Source: Anaerolineae bacterium (GTDB lineage Bacteria > Chloroflexota > Anaerolineae > Aggregatilineales > Phototrophicaceae). Taken from it: a DNA stretch of 64,000 nucleotides. The stretch is from contig JAJDXR010000086.1 in NCBI GenBank assembly GCA_022823165.1, positions 1-64,000 on the forward strand. The letters are read 5' to 3'. Positions within the stretch are counted from its first letter, which is position 1; every line of letters begins with the position of its first letter. Under the pieces are notes generated by a model. The model was given only the letters and a program-made list of their open reading frames with translations. It did no database searches and was not told the origin of the DNA. Below, one piece after another: positions 18,317 to 26,096 of this stretch. The position numbers and the translations under genes are program-made.

Positions 18317-19300
18317 CTAGGCGCTGAGGATCGCCTCGATGCGCGTCAGCTCTTCCTCGCTGAAATCCAGGTTGTCAAGCGCGGCAACGGCGTCGGCGAC
18401 TTGCTCCGGTTTGCTGGCGCCGATCAGCGCCGAGGTCATCTCGGGGTGACGCAGGGTCCAAGCCAGCGCCAGTTGCGCCATATTCTGGCCGCGCTCCCGG
18501 GCGATGGCGTCAAGCGCTGTCACTTTGTCTATCTTTTCCTGGGGCAGACGGTCGCCCCAGTCCAGCTTCACTGCGCGCGAATCGCCCGGCAGCGCGCCGA
18601 TATATTTGTTCGTCAGGATGCCTTGATCGAGCGGCGAGAAGCAGATGCAGCCGATGCCTTCATCGCCCAGCACATCAAGCAGGCCGTCTTCGATCCAGCG
18701 GTCGAACATGTTGTAGCGCGGCTGGTGGATCAAGCAGGGCGTACCCAATTCCTTTAAGATGCGCGCGGCTTCCCGCGCCATTTCGGGCCTATAGCTGGAT
18801 ATGCCGGCGTAAAGCGCGCGTCCGCTGCGGACGATGTGGTCAAGCGCGCCCATGGTCTCTTCCAGCGGCGTATCCGGGTCGGGACGATGGCTGTAGAAGA
18901 TGTCGAAGTATTCCAGGCCCGTGCGCTTGAGGCTTTGGTCGCAGCTGGCGATCAGGTACTTGCGCGAGCCCCATTCGCCATAGGGTCCATCCCACATGCG
19001 GTAGCCGGCTTTATTTGAGACGACTAGTTCATCGCGGTAAGGCGCCAGGTCCTGGCGGAAGATCTGCGCGAAAGTCTCTTCAGCCGAGCCCGGCGGGGGG
19101 CCATAATTGTTGGCGATGTCGATGTGCGTAATTCCCAAATCAAAGGCCGCGCGCAGCATGTCGCGGCAGTTTTCCAGTTGATCCACGCCGCCGAAATTCC
19201 ACCAGATGCCCAGCGATATCGCCGGCAGCAAGAGCCCGCTGCGGCCCGTGCGCCGATACGACATCGAATCATAGCGATTGTCCGCTGCCCGATATACCAT
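18317..19300 (-). CDS. Aldo/keto reductase, YghZ-like (L-glyceraldehyde-3-phosphate reductase type)
   Basis: A 327-aa NADPH-dependent aldo/keto reductase. The catalytic tetrad is visible: D in FDLGITHIDIANNYG, Y in NNYG, K in VVSNKAGYRMW and H in DIFYSHRPD. The NNYGPPPGSAEE segment is typical of the YghZ/Kv-beta-like subgroup that reduces L-glyceraldehyde 3-phosphate or methylglyoxal. The start ATG 19300 has an AGGGAG site 6 bp upstream; a longer open frame to 19417 has no support. A TATAGT -10 box lies about 40 bp upstream on this strand. It is the first gene before the FGGY kinase. Confidence 0.88.
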   Translation of the reverse strand: MVYRAADNRYDSMSYRRTGRSGLLLPAISLGIWWNFGGVDQLENCRDMLRAAFDLGITHIDIANNYGPPPGSAEETFAQIFRQDLAPYRDELVVSNKAGYRMWDGPYGEWGSRKYLIASCDQSLKRTGLEYFDIFYSHRPDPDTPLEETMGALDHIVRSGRALYAGISSYRPEMAREAARILKELGTPCLIHQPRYNMFDRWIEDGLLDVLGDEGIGCICFSPLDQGILTNKYIGALPGDSRAVKLDWGDRLPQEKIDKVTALDAIARERGQNMAQLALAWTLRHPEMTSALIGASKPEQVADAVAALDNLDFSEEELTRIEAILSA

Positions 19301-19406
19301 GTGTCGCTCCCTTGATCTTCGTCTGTCAAAGTCCGCGCCTACTATAGCGTATCGCCTCGCAGTTCCCAAGTGCGGCCGGGTGCGGGAGTGGTTATGAGGT
19401 GGACTT

Positions 19407-19470
19407 GAAAAACCCACCAGACATAGAAGAATCTCTGTGTCCTATGTGCCCTCTGTGGTGGATCGCCCAA
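19407..19470. repeat. Single copy of the CACCGAG/CTCTGTGG intergenic repeat family
   Basis: The stretch around 19427-19462 contains ATCTCTGTGTCC and CCCTCTGTGGTGG, the reverse complement of the arms found at 23991, 35976 and 37424. A partial left arm (CCACCAGA) is near 19407. It is short and imperfect. Confidence 0.45.
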
Positions 19471-19542
19471 TATTAATATCGAGTTATGTGCGCTTCCTTG
19501 AAACACAGCACTCCCGCGCGCAGACCGGCTTGCCCGCCCCGC

Positions 19543-19556
19543 CTGTGCTATAATCG
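19543..19556 (+). promoter_or_regulatory. Extended -10 promoter (TGCTATAAT) for the exonuclease gene
   Basis: CTGTGCTATAATCG contains TATAAT (19549-19554) with the TGn extension. A GGGAG Shine-Dalgarno site follows at about 19571, then the TTG start at 19588. Nearly the same string precedes asnS at 37648. Confidence 0.6.
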
Positions 19557-19587
19557 ACAACTGTAAAAGCGGGAGACATAATCCGCA

Positions 19588-20166
19588 TTGACCAGGCACT
19601 TCCACCCGGCGCATCGCCGGCAAGCGATACAGTGGGCGCGGAATCTGACCCGGCGTCAATACTTCGTGCTGGATACTGAAACCACCGGCTTGAGCGCGAC
19701 CGACGAAATCCTGCAAATCGGCATTGTCGACGGCGACGGCGCAACGGTCTTGAATCAGCTCATCCGGCCGACGATTCCCATCCCCTCCGGCGCATCGGCG
19801 ATTCACGGCTTCCACGACCGGGATGTGGCCGGCGCGCCCAGTTTCAAAGCTATCTACATCAAACTGTCGACACTGCTGGCCGGGCAAGTGGTTGTAGCCT
19901 ATAACATGGACTTTGACTGGCGCATGCTGCAGCAGACCGCCGCCCGCTTTCGCTTGCCGGATTTGCGCATGGGCAAGCGCGACTGCGCCATGAAGCAGTA
20001 CGCCCGCTTCAAAGGCCTTCGCCAAAACAACGGTCGCAACTATATCTGGCATAAACTCAGCGTCGCCGCGCGACAAGAGGGCCTGGCGCTGACGAAAGCC
20101 CATGACGCGCTCGACGATGCCAGGATGACGCTGGCGCTGATCAAGAAGATGGCGGAATCGGGCTAG
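19588..20166 (+). CDS. DEDDh 3'-5' exonuclease (DNA Pol III epsilon-like)
   Basis: A 192-aa exonuclease-superfamily protein. The DEDDh residues are visible: D and E in VLDTETTGL (about residues 29-37), a further D in VAYNMDFDWRML, and the H-D pair in KAHDALDDARMTLALI. It probably trims DNA or RNA 3' ends. It lacks other domains, so it could be a stand-alone proofreading-like or RNase T-like nuclease rather than the replicative epsilon subunit. The TTG start at 19588 is the best choice, with GGGAG about 12 bp upstream and an extended -10 promoter before it. Confidence 0.82.
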   Translation: MTRHFHPAHRRQAIQWARNLTRRQYFVLDTETTGLSATDEILQIGIVDGDGATVLNQLIRPTIPIPSGASAIHGFHDRDVAGAPSFKAIYIKLSTLLAGQVVVAYNMDFDWRMLQQTAARFRLPDLRMGKRDCAMKQYARFKGLRQNNGRNYIWHKLSVAARQEGLALTKAHDALDDARMTLALIKKMAESG

Positions 20167-20439
20167 CTGGATACCGGCTCGACAGGCAACATCGCCGCCC
20201 CATTAACCCCAATCTCAACCAGCCGCGCCGCCAGAAAGTGCATCATGCGTTTGTGCGAATAACAGACTTGTACTTAAATGAGATTGGATAAGCGTCTCAC
20301 CTGTGCAAATTGGCGCGTATGGATTCAACTGCGCGCTTTATACTTGTTTGCTTGAGCCCCGGCCGCGCCCTGTAATCAAGCGGCGGCGCCAGCCAGCCAG
20401 CAGAAATTGATTGGCCGAAGTTGAGGAGTGCGATCAGCC

Positions 20440-22467
20440 GTGAAGAACCCAAGACTCAATCTTATGATTTACGTTTGTATCGTGATGTCCGTCTGCCTGC
20501 TGCCGATCGGTCTTGCGCAAGCAGCGGATATCACGGTTGACGCCGATTGCAGCCTGGCGAACGCTATCCGCTCCGCGAACGAAGCGGGCGTGGTCGTGCC
20601 TCGCATCAATTGCGAAGTCGGCGACTCCGCAAGCGCTGAAGCGAAAATTGATGAAGCGACCGGGGCGACCCTGCCGGCCGGCCAGGACACGATCATACTT
20701 GATGTCACCGGAACGGACGACGGCGCGATCCTGCTTGACTCCACCCTGTTGGTGTCATCAGAAATAGTCCTTGAAGGCAAGGGCTTTAGCGTCAATGGCG
20801 GCGGCAAGCAGATCTTCAATGTCACAGCCGGCTCGCTGACACTCAAGAACCTGACCCTGTCCAGCGGATTCAGCCCAACCAACGGCGGCGCCATCGCGGT
20901 AAGCAATGCGGCGCTGACGCTAAAGAACAGCGTGGTCAGCGGCAGCGGAGCGCAGGGCTTGGGCGGCGGCATCTATGCCCTCGACAGCGATGTCACGCTG
21001 GTCGACAGCGTGGTCAGCGGCAATGTAACCAACGCCAATGCCGAAGACTTTGAGCCGGTCGCGGACGAGCAAGACGATACCGAAGCCGATGCGGAGGCCC
21101 AAGCCGACACCAGGCTGGCAGCGGCGGATCTGCCCGATGCCAACCGCGTTTCCGGCGGCGGCATATACTTCATCAGCGATTCCAACCGCCTCCTCGTCGA
21201 AAGAAGCGGTATAGACAGCAACATCTCGCCGGGCCGAGGCGGCGGCTTGTACATTGAGGGCGGCAGCGCCGTCATCAACAACTCAACCATCAGCGGCAAC
21301 AGCGCTGGCCTGGACGGCGGCGGCGTCTACAGCGCCAGCGCCAGCAGCGTGACGCACGCTACGATTATCGGCAACAGGGCTCCCGACGGCGGCGGCATCG
21401 TCGATGACTTCCTGCTCCAGCTTTACAACAGCATCCTGAGCGACAATGAAGGCGGCGACTGCGTCGGCTCGCTGAACGCCAATCTGGGCAACATCATTAA
21501 GGACGCCTCCTGCAATCACGATGGCTTGACCGCTGACCCCGAATTGCTGCTGCTGACAGGAGCGCCAGCCTACTACTTGCCGCAAGCAGGCAGTCCAGCC
21601 ATCGACGCAGCCTCCCCCGCCTACTGCCTGGCTGCCGACCAACGCGGAATCGAGCGCGCGCCCGCGGCCTGCGACATCGGCGCGTCCGAGAACCAGGCAG
21701 GCGCCTTCAGATTCCAGGTTCAAAGCGCGCAATCTGATCTGACGCCCGGTTCCGGGGATACGGCAAGCGGCGGTCAAGACCAGTCAAGCGTCATTGAGCT
21801 TGGCGAGGCTAATGGCGCCACTGACGCAGCGGCCGATGCGGCAACCGGCGCAGAGGCTGATGTAACGACCGACACAGCTGCTGAGCCTGAGCCAACCGCG
21901 ATGCCTTCAACATGCGCGGATTTGCCGGGGCACATAACTGTAGCCGGCTTGGACAACGGCAGTGAAGTTGACTGTACCCATCTCGATTACAATACCCTGG
22001 GCAATCAGTTGCTGCTTAACAGCGGCGCGCTGCAAGCCATTGATATCTCCGGCTCGATAGCGAATCCGCTGCAGGTCTGTTTCCTGCACGACACGGGCGC
22101 TATCCTCTTGCTTGACGCAGCCAATGAGCCGCGCGATATAGCGCCCTTGCGCACCACCACCGCAGCCGGCTGGCAATGCGCCGATGTAGATCGCCCCGGC
22201 AGCGTCGTGCTCATGCCGCTGGCCTTCTTCGCGTCAGGCGCTATCCCGGAACCGATCTGGAATCTTTCCAACTGCGCCGTTACCACCACCGATATTCTGA
22301 ATTTGCGCGCTTTGCCGACCACAAGCAGCGACCGAGTCGCCAGCGTACTGAACGACGTCCGCTTAACTGCCGACCAGCGCGCTACCTTCTTCTACCGCGT
22401 AAATTACTACGGAATCGTCGGCTGGCTCAGCAAGGATTACCTGTCGTTTTCCGGCGACTGCGCCTAG
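20440..22467 (+). CDS. Secreted right-handed beta-helix protein with SH3b tail
   Basis: About 675 aa, with a signal peptide (hydrophobic stretch ending GLAQA, then ADITVDADCSL). Residues about 30-430 show repeats of the type found in polymorphic outer-membrane/parallel beta-helix proteins (NNGGAIAVSNAALTLKNS, GGGIYALDSDVTLVDS, GGGVYSASASSV, DGGGIVDDFL). An acidic low-complexity stretch (about 210-230) interrupts the helix. After an Ala/Glu/Thr-rich linker comes a Cys-bearing domain with DRPGSVVLMP and a C-terminal SH3b domain (NCAVTTTDILNLRA to GWLSKDYL). The last two parts match the tail of the protein at 13740. GTG 20440 has GAGGAG about 11 bp upstream; GTG 20428 is the alternative. It is probably a surface adhesin or structural protein. 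A strong terminator follows. Confidence 0.8.
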   Translation: MKNPRLNLMIYVCIVMSVCLLPIGLAQAADITVDADCSLANAIRSANEAGVVVPRINCEVGDSASAEAKIDEATGATLPAGQDTIILDVTGTDDGAILLDSTLLVSSEIVLEGKGFSVNGGGKQIFNVTAGSLTLKNLTLSSGFSPTNGGAIAVSNAALTLKNSVVSGSGAQGLGGGIYALDSDVTLVDSVVSGNVTNANAEDFEPVADEQDDTEADAEAQADTRLAAADLPDANRVSGGGIYFISDSNRLLVERSGIDSNISPGRGGGLYIEGGSAVINNSTISGNSAGLDGGGVYSASASSVTHATIIGNRAPDGGGIVDDFLLQLYNSILSDNEGGDCVGSLNANLGNIIKDASCNHDGLTADPELLLLTGAPAYYLPQAGSPAIDAASPAYCLAADQRGIERAPAACDIGASENQAGAFRFQVQSAQSDLTPGSGDTASGGQDQSSVIELGEANGATDAAADAATGAEADVTTDTAAEPEPTAMPSTCADLPGHITVAGLDNGSEVDCTHLDYNTLGNQLLLNSGALQAIDISGSIANPLQVCFLHDTGAILLLDAANEPRDIAPLRTTTAAGWQCADVDRPGSVVLMPLAFFASGAIPEPIWNLSNCAVTTTDILNLRALPTTSSDRVASVLNDVRLTADQRATFFYRVNYYGIVGWLSKDYLSFSGDCA

Positions 22468-22486
22468 CGCCTGCGCAAAACTGCCA

Positions 22487-22539
22487 AAACGCCCTTCCCT
22501 GTCACTCCTTCCCTGCTAGATGGGAGGGGCGTTTTTTTG
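22487..22539 (+). terminator. Rho-independent terminator
   Basis: Stem ACGCCCTTCCC (22489-22499) pairs with GGGAGGGGCGT (22522-22532) with one mismatch, followed by a run of seven T (22532-22538). It ends the beta-helix gene. Confidence 0.88.
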
Positions 22540-22625
22540 CAGGCGGCGCCGGCAGTCGCCCTACTCCCTGTGACACAATCGACCTATAATCCCGCTGCTA
22601 TCGATGTGGACAAAGAGGCAATGCC

Positions 22626-23384
22626 ATGCGCTTTGATGACAAGGTGGTCCTGGTCACCGGCGCTTCGCGCGGGATAGGCCGCGAAATCGCGCGGGCATTC
22701 GCCGCGCGCGGCGCCAAAGTCGCCCTGCATTACCACAGCAATCTGGCCGCCGCCCAAGCCACTGCGGCGCTGCTGGAAGGCGCCGGGCATATGCTCGCGC
22801 TAGCGGACATCGGCGATCCGGCCGCGGTCAAAGCCCTGGTTGACGCGGTGGTGGAGCGCTTCGGGCGGCTGGACATTCTGGTCAATAACGCCGGCATCTA
22901 CGAAGAGCGGCCGCTCACGGAAACCAGCTACGAGGAATGGGTCGACTACTTCCCGCGTATCGCGCGCGTTAATCTGTATGGCGCGGCCAACGCCATCTAT
23001 TGCGCGGCGCAAGTGATGATGAGGCAGGGCGGCGGCCGCATCGTCAACATTTCATCGCGCGGCGCTTTTCGCGGCGAGCCGACCGCCCCGGCCTACGGCG
23101 CCAGTAAAGCCGGCCTCAACAGCTTGGGCCAATCGCTGGCGAAGCTGCTGGCGCCGCACAATATCTTCATCGGCACGGTGGCGCCGGGCTTCGTTGAGAC
23201 CGACATGGCCGCCGAACGGCTGGCGCAACCCGACGGACCTGAGATCCGCCGGCAGTCGCCGCTTAATCGCGTGGCCAAGCCGGAAGAAGTGGCGCATGTC
23301 GCGCTTTTCCTGGCGTCAGCAGGCGCGGAATTCACCACCGGCGCCATCGTCGATGTCAACGGCGCCTCTTACTTGCGCAGCTGA
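22626..23384 (+). CDS. Short-chain dehydrogenase/reductase (SDR)
   Basis: A 252-aa classical SDR. It has the cofactor motif TGASRGIG (about residues 11-18), the NNAG motif in ILVNNAGIYEE, the catalytic Ser in IVNISSRGAF, and Y157-x3-K161 in YGASK. The C-terminal VDVNGASYL is typical of FabG-like SDRs. The residue after beta-2 is not acidic, which suggests NADP(H). It could be a 3-oxoacyl-ACP reductase-like or sugar/alcohol dehydrogenase. A TATAAT box lies at 22585-22590. The GNAT gene follows after 4 bp, so both are in one operon. Confidence 0.9.
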   Translation: MRFDDKVVLVTGASRGIGREIARAFAARGAKVALHYHSNLAAAQATAALLEGAGHMLALADIGDPAAVKALVDAVVERFGRLDILVNNAGIYEERPLTETSYEEWVDYFPRIARVNLYGAANAIYCAAQVMMRQGGGRIVNISSRGAFRGEPTAPAYGASKAGLNSLGQSLAKLLAPHNIFIGTVAPGFVETDMAAERLAQPDGPEIRRQSPLNRVAKPEEVAHVALFLASAGAEFTTGAIVDVNGASYLRS

Positions 23385-23388
23385 CGGC

Positions 23389-23952
23389 ATGAAGCTCGCT
23401 GCCATTGAAACAGCGCGGCTGCGCATACGGCCATTTGCGCCTGACGACATCGACGACTGCCTGCGCTTCCGCCGCGATGTATTCGGCGGCGACGAAGCGC
23501 GCGCCAAAACTCAAAACTGGCTCGACTGGACTATCGACAGTTACCGCGAATTAGCCGGCTTGGGGCAGCCGCCCTACGCTGACTACGCCCTCGAGCTGCG
23601 CGCCGACAGCAGCAGCTTCATTGGCTCGGTGGGCATCGTGCCCACTGTCATACCCTGGGCCGCGCTAAAGGGCGAATCCTCGGACGCGCTGCTCAGCCCC
23701 GAGATCGGCCTGTTCTGGGGCATAATGCCCGCCCATCGCAATCGCGGCTACGCGGACGAAGCGGGCGGCGCGCTGCTGGATTTCCTGTTTGCCGAGCTCA
23801 AGGCGCGGCAGGTGGTGGCCACCACCGAGCATAATAACATCGCCTCGCAACGCGTCATGCAAAAGCTGGGCATGAAACTGCTGCGCAATTCGTCCAGCGA
23901 ACCACGCTGGTGTCAAGTAGTCGGACTGATCACAAATCCACGCGCCAACTGA
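23389..23952 (+). CDS. GNAT-family N-acetyltransferase (RimJ/RimL-like)
   Basis: A 187-aa acetyltransferase of the RimJ/RimL type, which acetylates protein N-termini or small amines with acetyl-CoA. It begins IETARLRIRPFAPDDIDD, the usual strand of this group, has the acetyl-CoA-binding stretch GIMPAHRNRGYADEAGGALL (with RNRGY), and ends with the NIASQRVMQKLGMKLL motif. It starts at ATG 23389, 4 bp after the SDR stop, so it is probably co-transcribed. The target is unknown. Confidence 0.87.
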   Translation: MKLAAIETARLRIRPFAPDDIDDCLRFRRDVFGGDEARAKTQNWLDWTIDSYRELAGLGQPPYADYALELRADSSSFIGSVGIVPTVIPWAALKGESSDALLSPEIGLFWGIMPAHRNRGYADEAGGALLDFLFAELKARQVVATTEHNNIASQRVMQKLGMKLLRNSSSEPRWCQVVGLITNPRAN

Positions 23953-24331
23953 TTTACCATTTGCCTAGGGCAATCGCCTAAAGTTCTTTTGCCACCGAGT
24001 ACACCGAGAAGATTGAGAACACAGAGAAAAGCTGAATTGGTAATTGCGCAACAGCGAAGGTTTCCGCGTGAGCAATATTGAACTTAGGCTGAAATAGTAT
24101 GAATATCTCTGTGTCCTCGTTTCAACTCAGTGTACTCGGTGGCTAAGTTTCAGCTTGACGCTTTCTTATCCCATACTCCATCAATTTGAGGCGTATGCCG
24201 TGGCCGTTGCCTACTTCGCGGGTGAATCCTGCCGCTTGATACGATATAATCTGCGCCAACATCGGGTGAGCTTCCGCGCTGCATTAGCGAATCTCGCCCA
24301 CATATCGCGTATCCAATATCGGGAGAATCTC
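23953..24331. other. Intergenic region dominated by a repeat element
   Basis: A 379-bp gap. The repeat element at 23991-24143 fills its first half. A TATAAT box (24245-24250) about 80 bp before ATG 24332 is a likely -10 for the nucleotidase gene. No small gene was seen. Confidence 0.5.
23991..24143. repeat. MITE-like element, CACCGAG family, perfect 14-bp terminal inverted repeats
   Basis: A 153-bp segment bounded by GCCACCGAGTACAC (23991-24004) and its exact complement GTGTACTCGGTGGC (24130-24143). Inner arms AACACAGAGA and TCTCTGTGTC are also complementary, so the whole unit can fold into a long hairpin. Related copies lie at 10771, 35976 and 37424. Confidence 0.75.
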
Positions 24332-25921
24332 ATGTACCGCAAGCTACTGTTTGTTCTTGTGCTGCTCACGCTGCTCGCGAGCGTCGCCGCAGCGCAAGAT
24401 GCCTACGAATTGACGATCATGCACACCAACGATGTGCATGGTCACCACGAGCCGCAGCGCAACGGCGATGGCGGCGCCGCCCGGCAAGCGACTGTCGTCA
24501 AGCAAATCCGCGCGGAAGGCGGCAACAGCCTGCTGCTGGATGCCGGCGATCGCTTCACCGGCACCCTCTTCCACGTACAGCATCGCGGCCAAGACAGCGT
24601 ACAGATCATGAACGCCATCGGCTATGATGCCATCGTGCTCGGCAATCACGAGTTTAATGAAGGCAGCGAAAAGCTGGCGGAATTCGTCCAAGGGCTGGAC
24701 TTGCCGACTGTCAGCGCCAATATCGACTTTAGCGCAGACCCCTATCTGGCGGGTCTGGTCGCGCCGTCGGTTGTCTTGGAGGCAGGTGGCGAGTCGATTG
24801 GCGTCATCGGGCTGACCACACCGGAAACCGTGGTCTTGAACCTGCCCAGCAAGGATCTCGTCTTCCACGAAAACCTGGCTGAGATCACCCAAGAGCAGGT
24901 CGATAACCTCAGCGCCCAGGGCATCAACAAAATCATCCTGCTTTCGCATCTCGGCTATGCGCCAGACCTTGAGGTGGCGCAGGCGGTCAGCGGCGTCGAT
25001 ATCGTCGTCGGCGGGCACACCAACACCTTCCTCAGCAACGCCTACAGCGGCGCGCTAGGCGGATACCCCACCGTGCTCGAAAGCGCCAGCGGCGAGCCAG
25101 TGCTGGTCGTCCAGGCGGATACCAAGACGATCTATCTGGGGCGGCTGGATGTCGAATTTGATGACGCGGGTGTTTTGACCGACTGGGACGGCGATGCCAT
25201 CTTGCTGAGCCGTTACATCAGTCCCGACCCGGAACTCAGCGAGCTTATCGCTGCCTTGGCCGCGCCGATTGCAGAGTTGACCTCGCAGCCAGTTGGCGAA
25301 ACCAGCATGGCGCTGACCGGCACCAGCCCGCGCCTCTGCCGCATTGAAGAATGCTTGCTGGGCAATGTGATCACCGATGCCGTGCTGCAAGAGACCGGCG
25401 TTGACATCGTGCTGCAGAATGGCGGCGGCATCCGCGCTGATATTGACGCGGGCGAAGTGACCTTGGGCGAGGTCTTGAATGTGTTGCCCTTCGGCAACTT
25501 GGTCAGCACCTTTGATCTGACCGGCGCCGATGTACTGGCCGCGCTGGAAAATGGCGTCAGCCGCGTCCAGGTCGACGAGGACAACAACCCGATGGTCGAT
25601 GGCGCCTCCGGGCGCTTCCTGCAGGTCGCTGGGCTGCGTTATACCTTTGACGCCACTCAGGAACCCGGCAGCCGCATCGTCAGCGCCGAGGTCATGCAAG
25701 ACAGCGAATTCGCCGCCCTGGATATGGACGCCGTATATTCGGTCGCCAGCAACGATTATATGCGCGGCGGCGGCGATGGTTTCTCCATCCTCGAGACCCA
25801 GGCCATGAACGCCTATGACGCCGGCCGGCCGCTGGATCAGGTTGTGGCTGATTACATCGGAGCCAATAGCCCGATCAACGCCGAGCTTGATGGCCGCATC
25901 TCCCATCAGGCCGAGGAATAA
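24332..25921 (+). CDS. Secreted 5'-nucleotidase/2',3'-cyclic phosphodiesterase (UshA family)
   Basis: About 529 aa from ATG 24332 (GGGAGA site upstream). The signal peptide ends at VAAAQ. The N-terminal calcineurin-like metallophosphatase domain has ImHTNDVHGHH, LDAGDRFTGT, LGNHEFNEG, LLSHLGY and VVGGHTNT. The C-terminal 5'-nucleotidase domain has GNVITDAVL, LQNGGGIRADID, LPFGNLV and YSVASNDYMRGGGDGFS. It should hydrolyse extracellular nucleotides to nucleosides and phosphate for uptake. An unusual CxxxxC pair (CRIEEC, about 335) sits in the linker. The open frame extends upstream to 24155 but the signal peptide fixes the start. A terminator follows. Confidence 0.92.
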   Translation: MYRKLLFVLVLLTLLASVAAAQDAYELTIMHTNDVHGHHEPQRNGDGGAARQATVVKQIRAEGGNSLLLDAGDRFTGTLFHVQHRGQDSVQIMNAIGYDAIVLGNHEFNEGSEKLAEFVQGLDLPTVSANIDFSADPYLAGLVAPSVVLEAGGESIGVIGLTTPETVVLNLPSKDLVFHENLAEITQEQVDNLSAQGINKIILLSHLGYAPDLEVAQAVSGVDIVVGGHTNTFLSNAYSGALGGYPTVLESASGEPVLVVQADTKTIYLGRLDVEFDDAGVLTDWDGDAILLSRYISPDPELSELIAALAAPIAELTSQPVGETSMALTGTSPRLCRIEECLLGNVITDAVLQETGVDIVLQNGGGIRADIDAGEVTLGEVLNVLPFGNLVSTFDLTGADVLAALENGVSRVQVDEDNNPMVDGASGRFLQVAGLRYTFDATQEPGSRIVSAEVMQDSEFAALDMDAVYSVASNDYMRGGGDGFSILETQAMNAYDAGRPLDQVVADYIGANSPINAELDGRISHQAEE

Positions 25922-25961
25922 AGCGCCGGGGCGCCTTGGGCGTTCCAACCCTTAGCTTCAG

Positions 25962-25992
25962 AAAACCGCTGGCCCCCGCCGGCGGTTTTTTT
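25962..25992 (+). terminator. Rho-independent terminator
   Basis: Stem AAACCGCTGGC pairs with GCCGGCGGTTT (one G-T wobble) around a CCCC loop, followed by seven or more T. It ends the nucleotidase gene. Confidence 0.9.
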
Positions 25993-26046
25993 CTTGCCGG
26001 CCCGGCCGCCGATGACCCGCCGATAACGCCATGCCGCGCAGGCTTC

Positions 26047-26056
26047 TATGCTATAT
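26047..26056 (+). promoter_or_regulatory. Extended -10 promoter (TGCTATATT)
   Basis: ATGCTATATT lies about 40 bp before the GTG start of the TIR-WD40 gene. It matches the TGnTATAAT form seen before other genes of the window. No good -35 box was seen. Confidence 0.45.
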
Positions 26057-26096
26057 TCACTTTAGCAGCGAGACAGAGTAGCAGCCTGGCTTTGGC

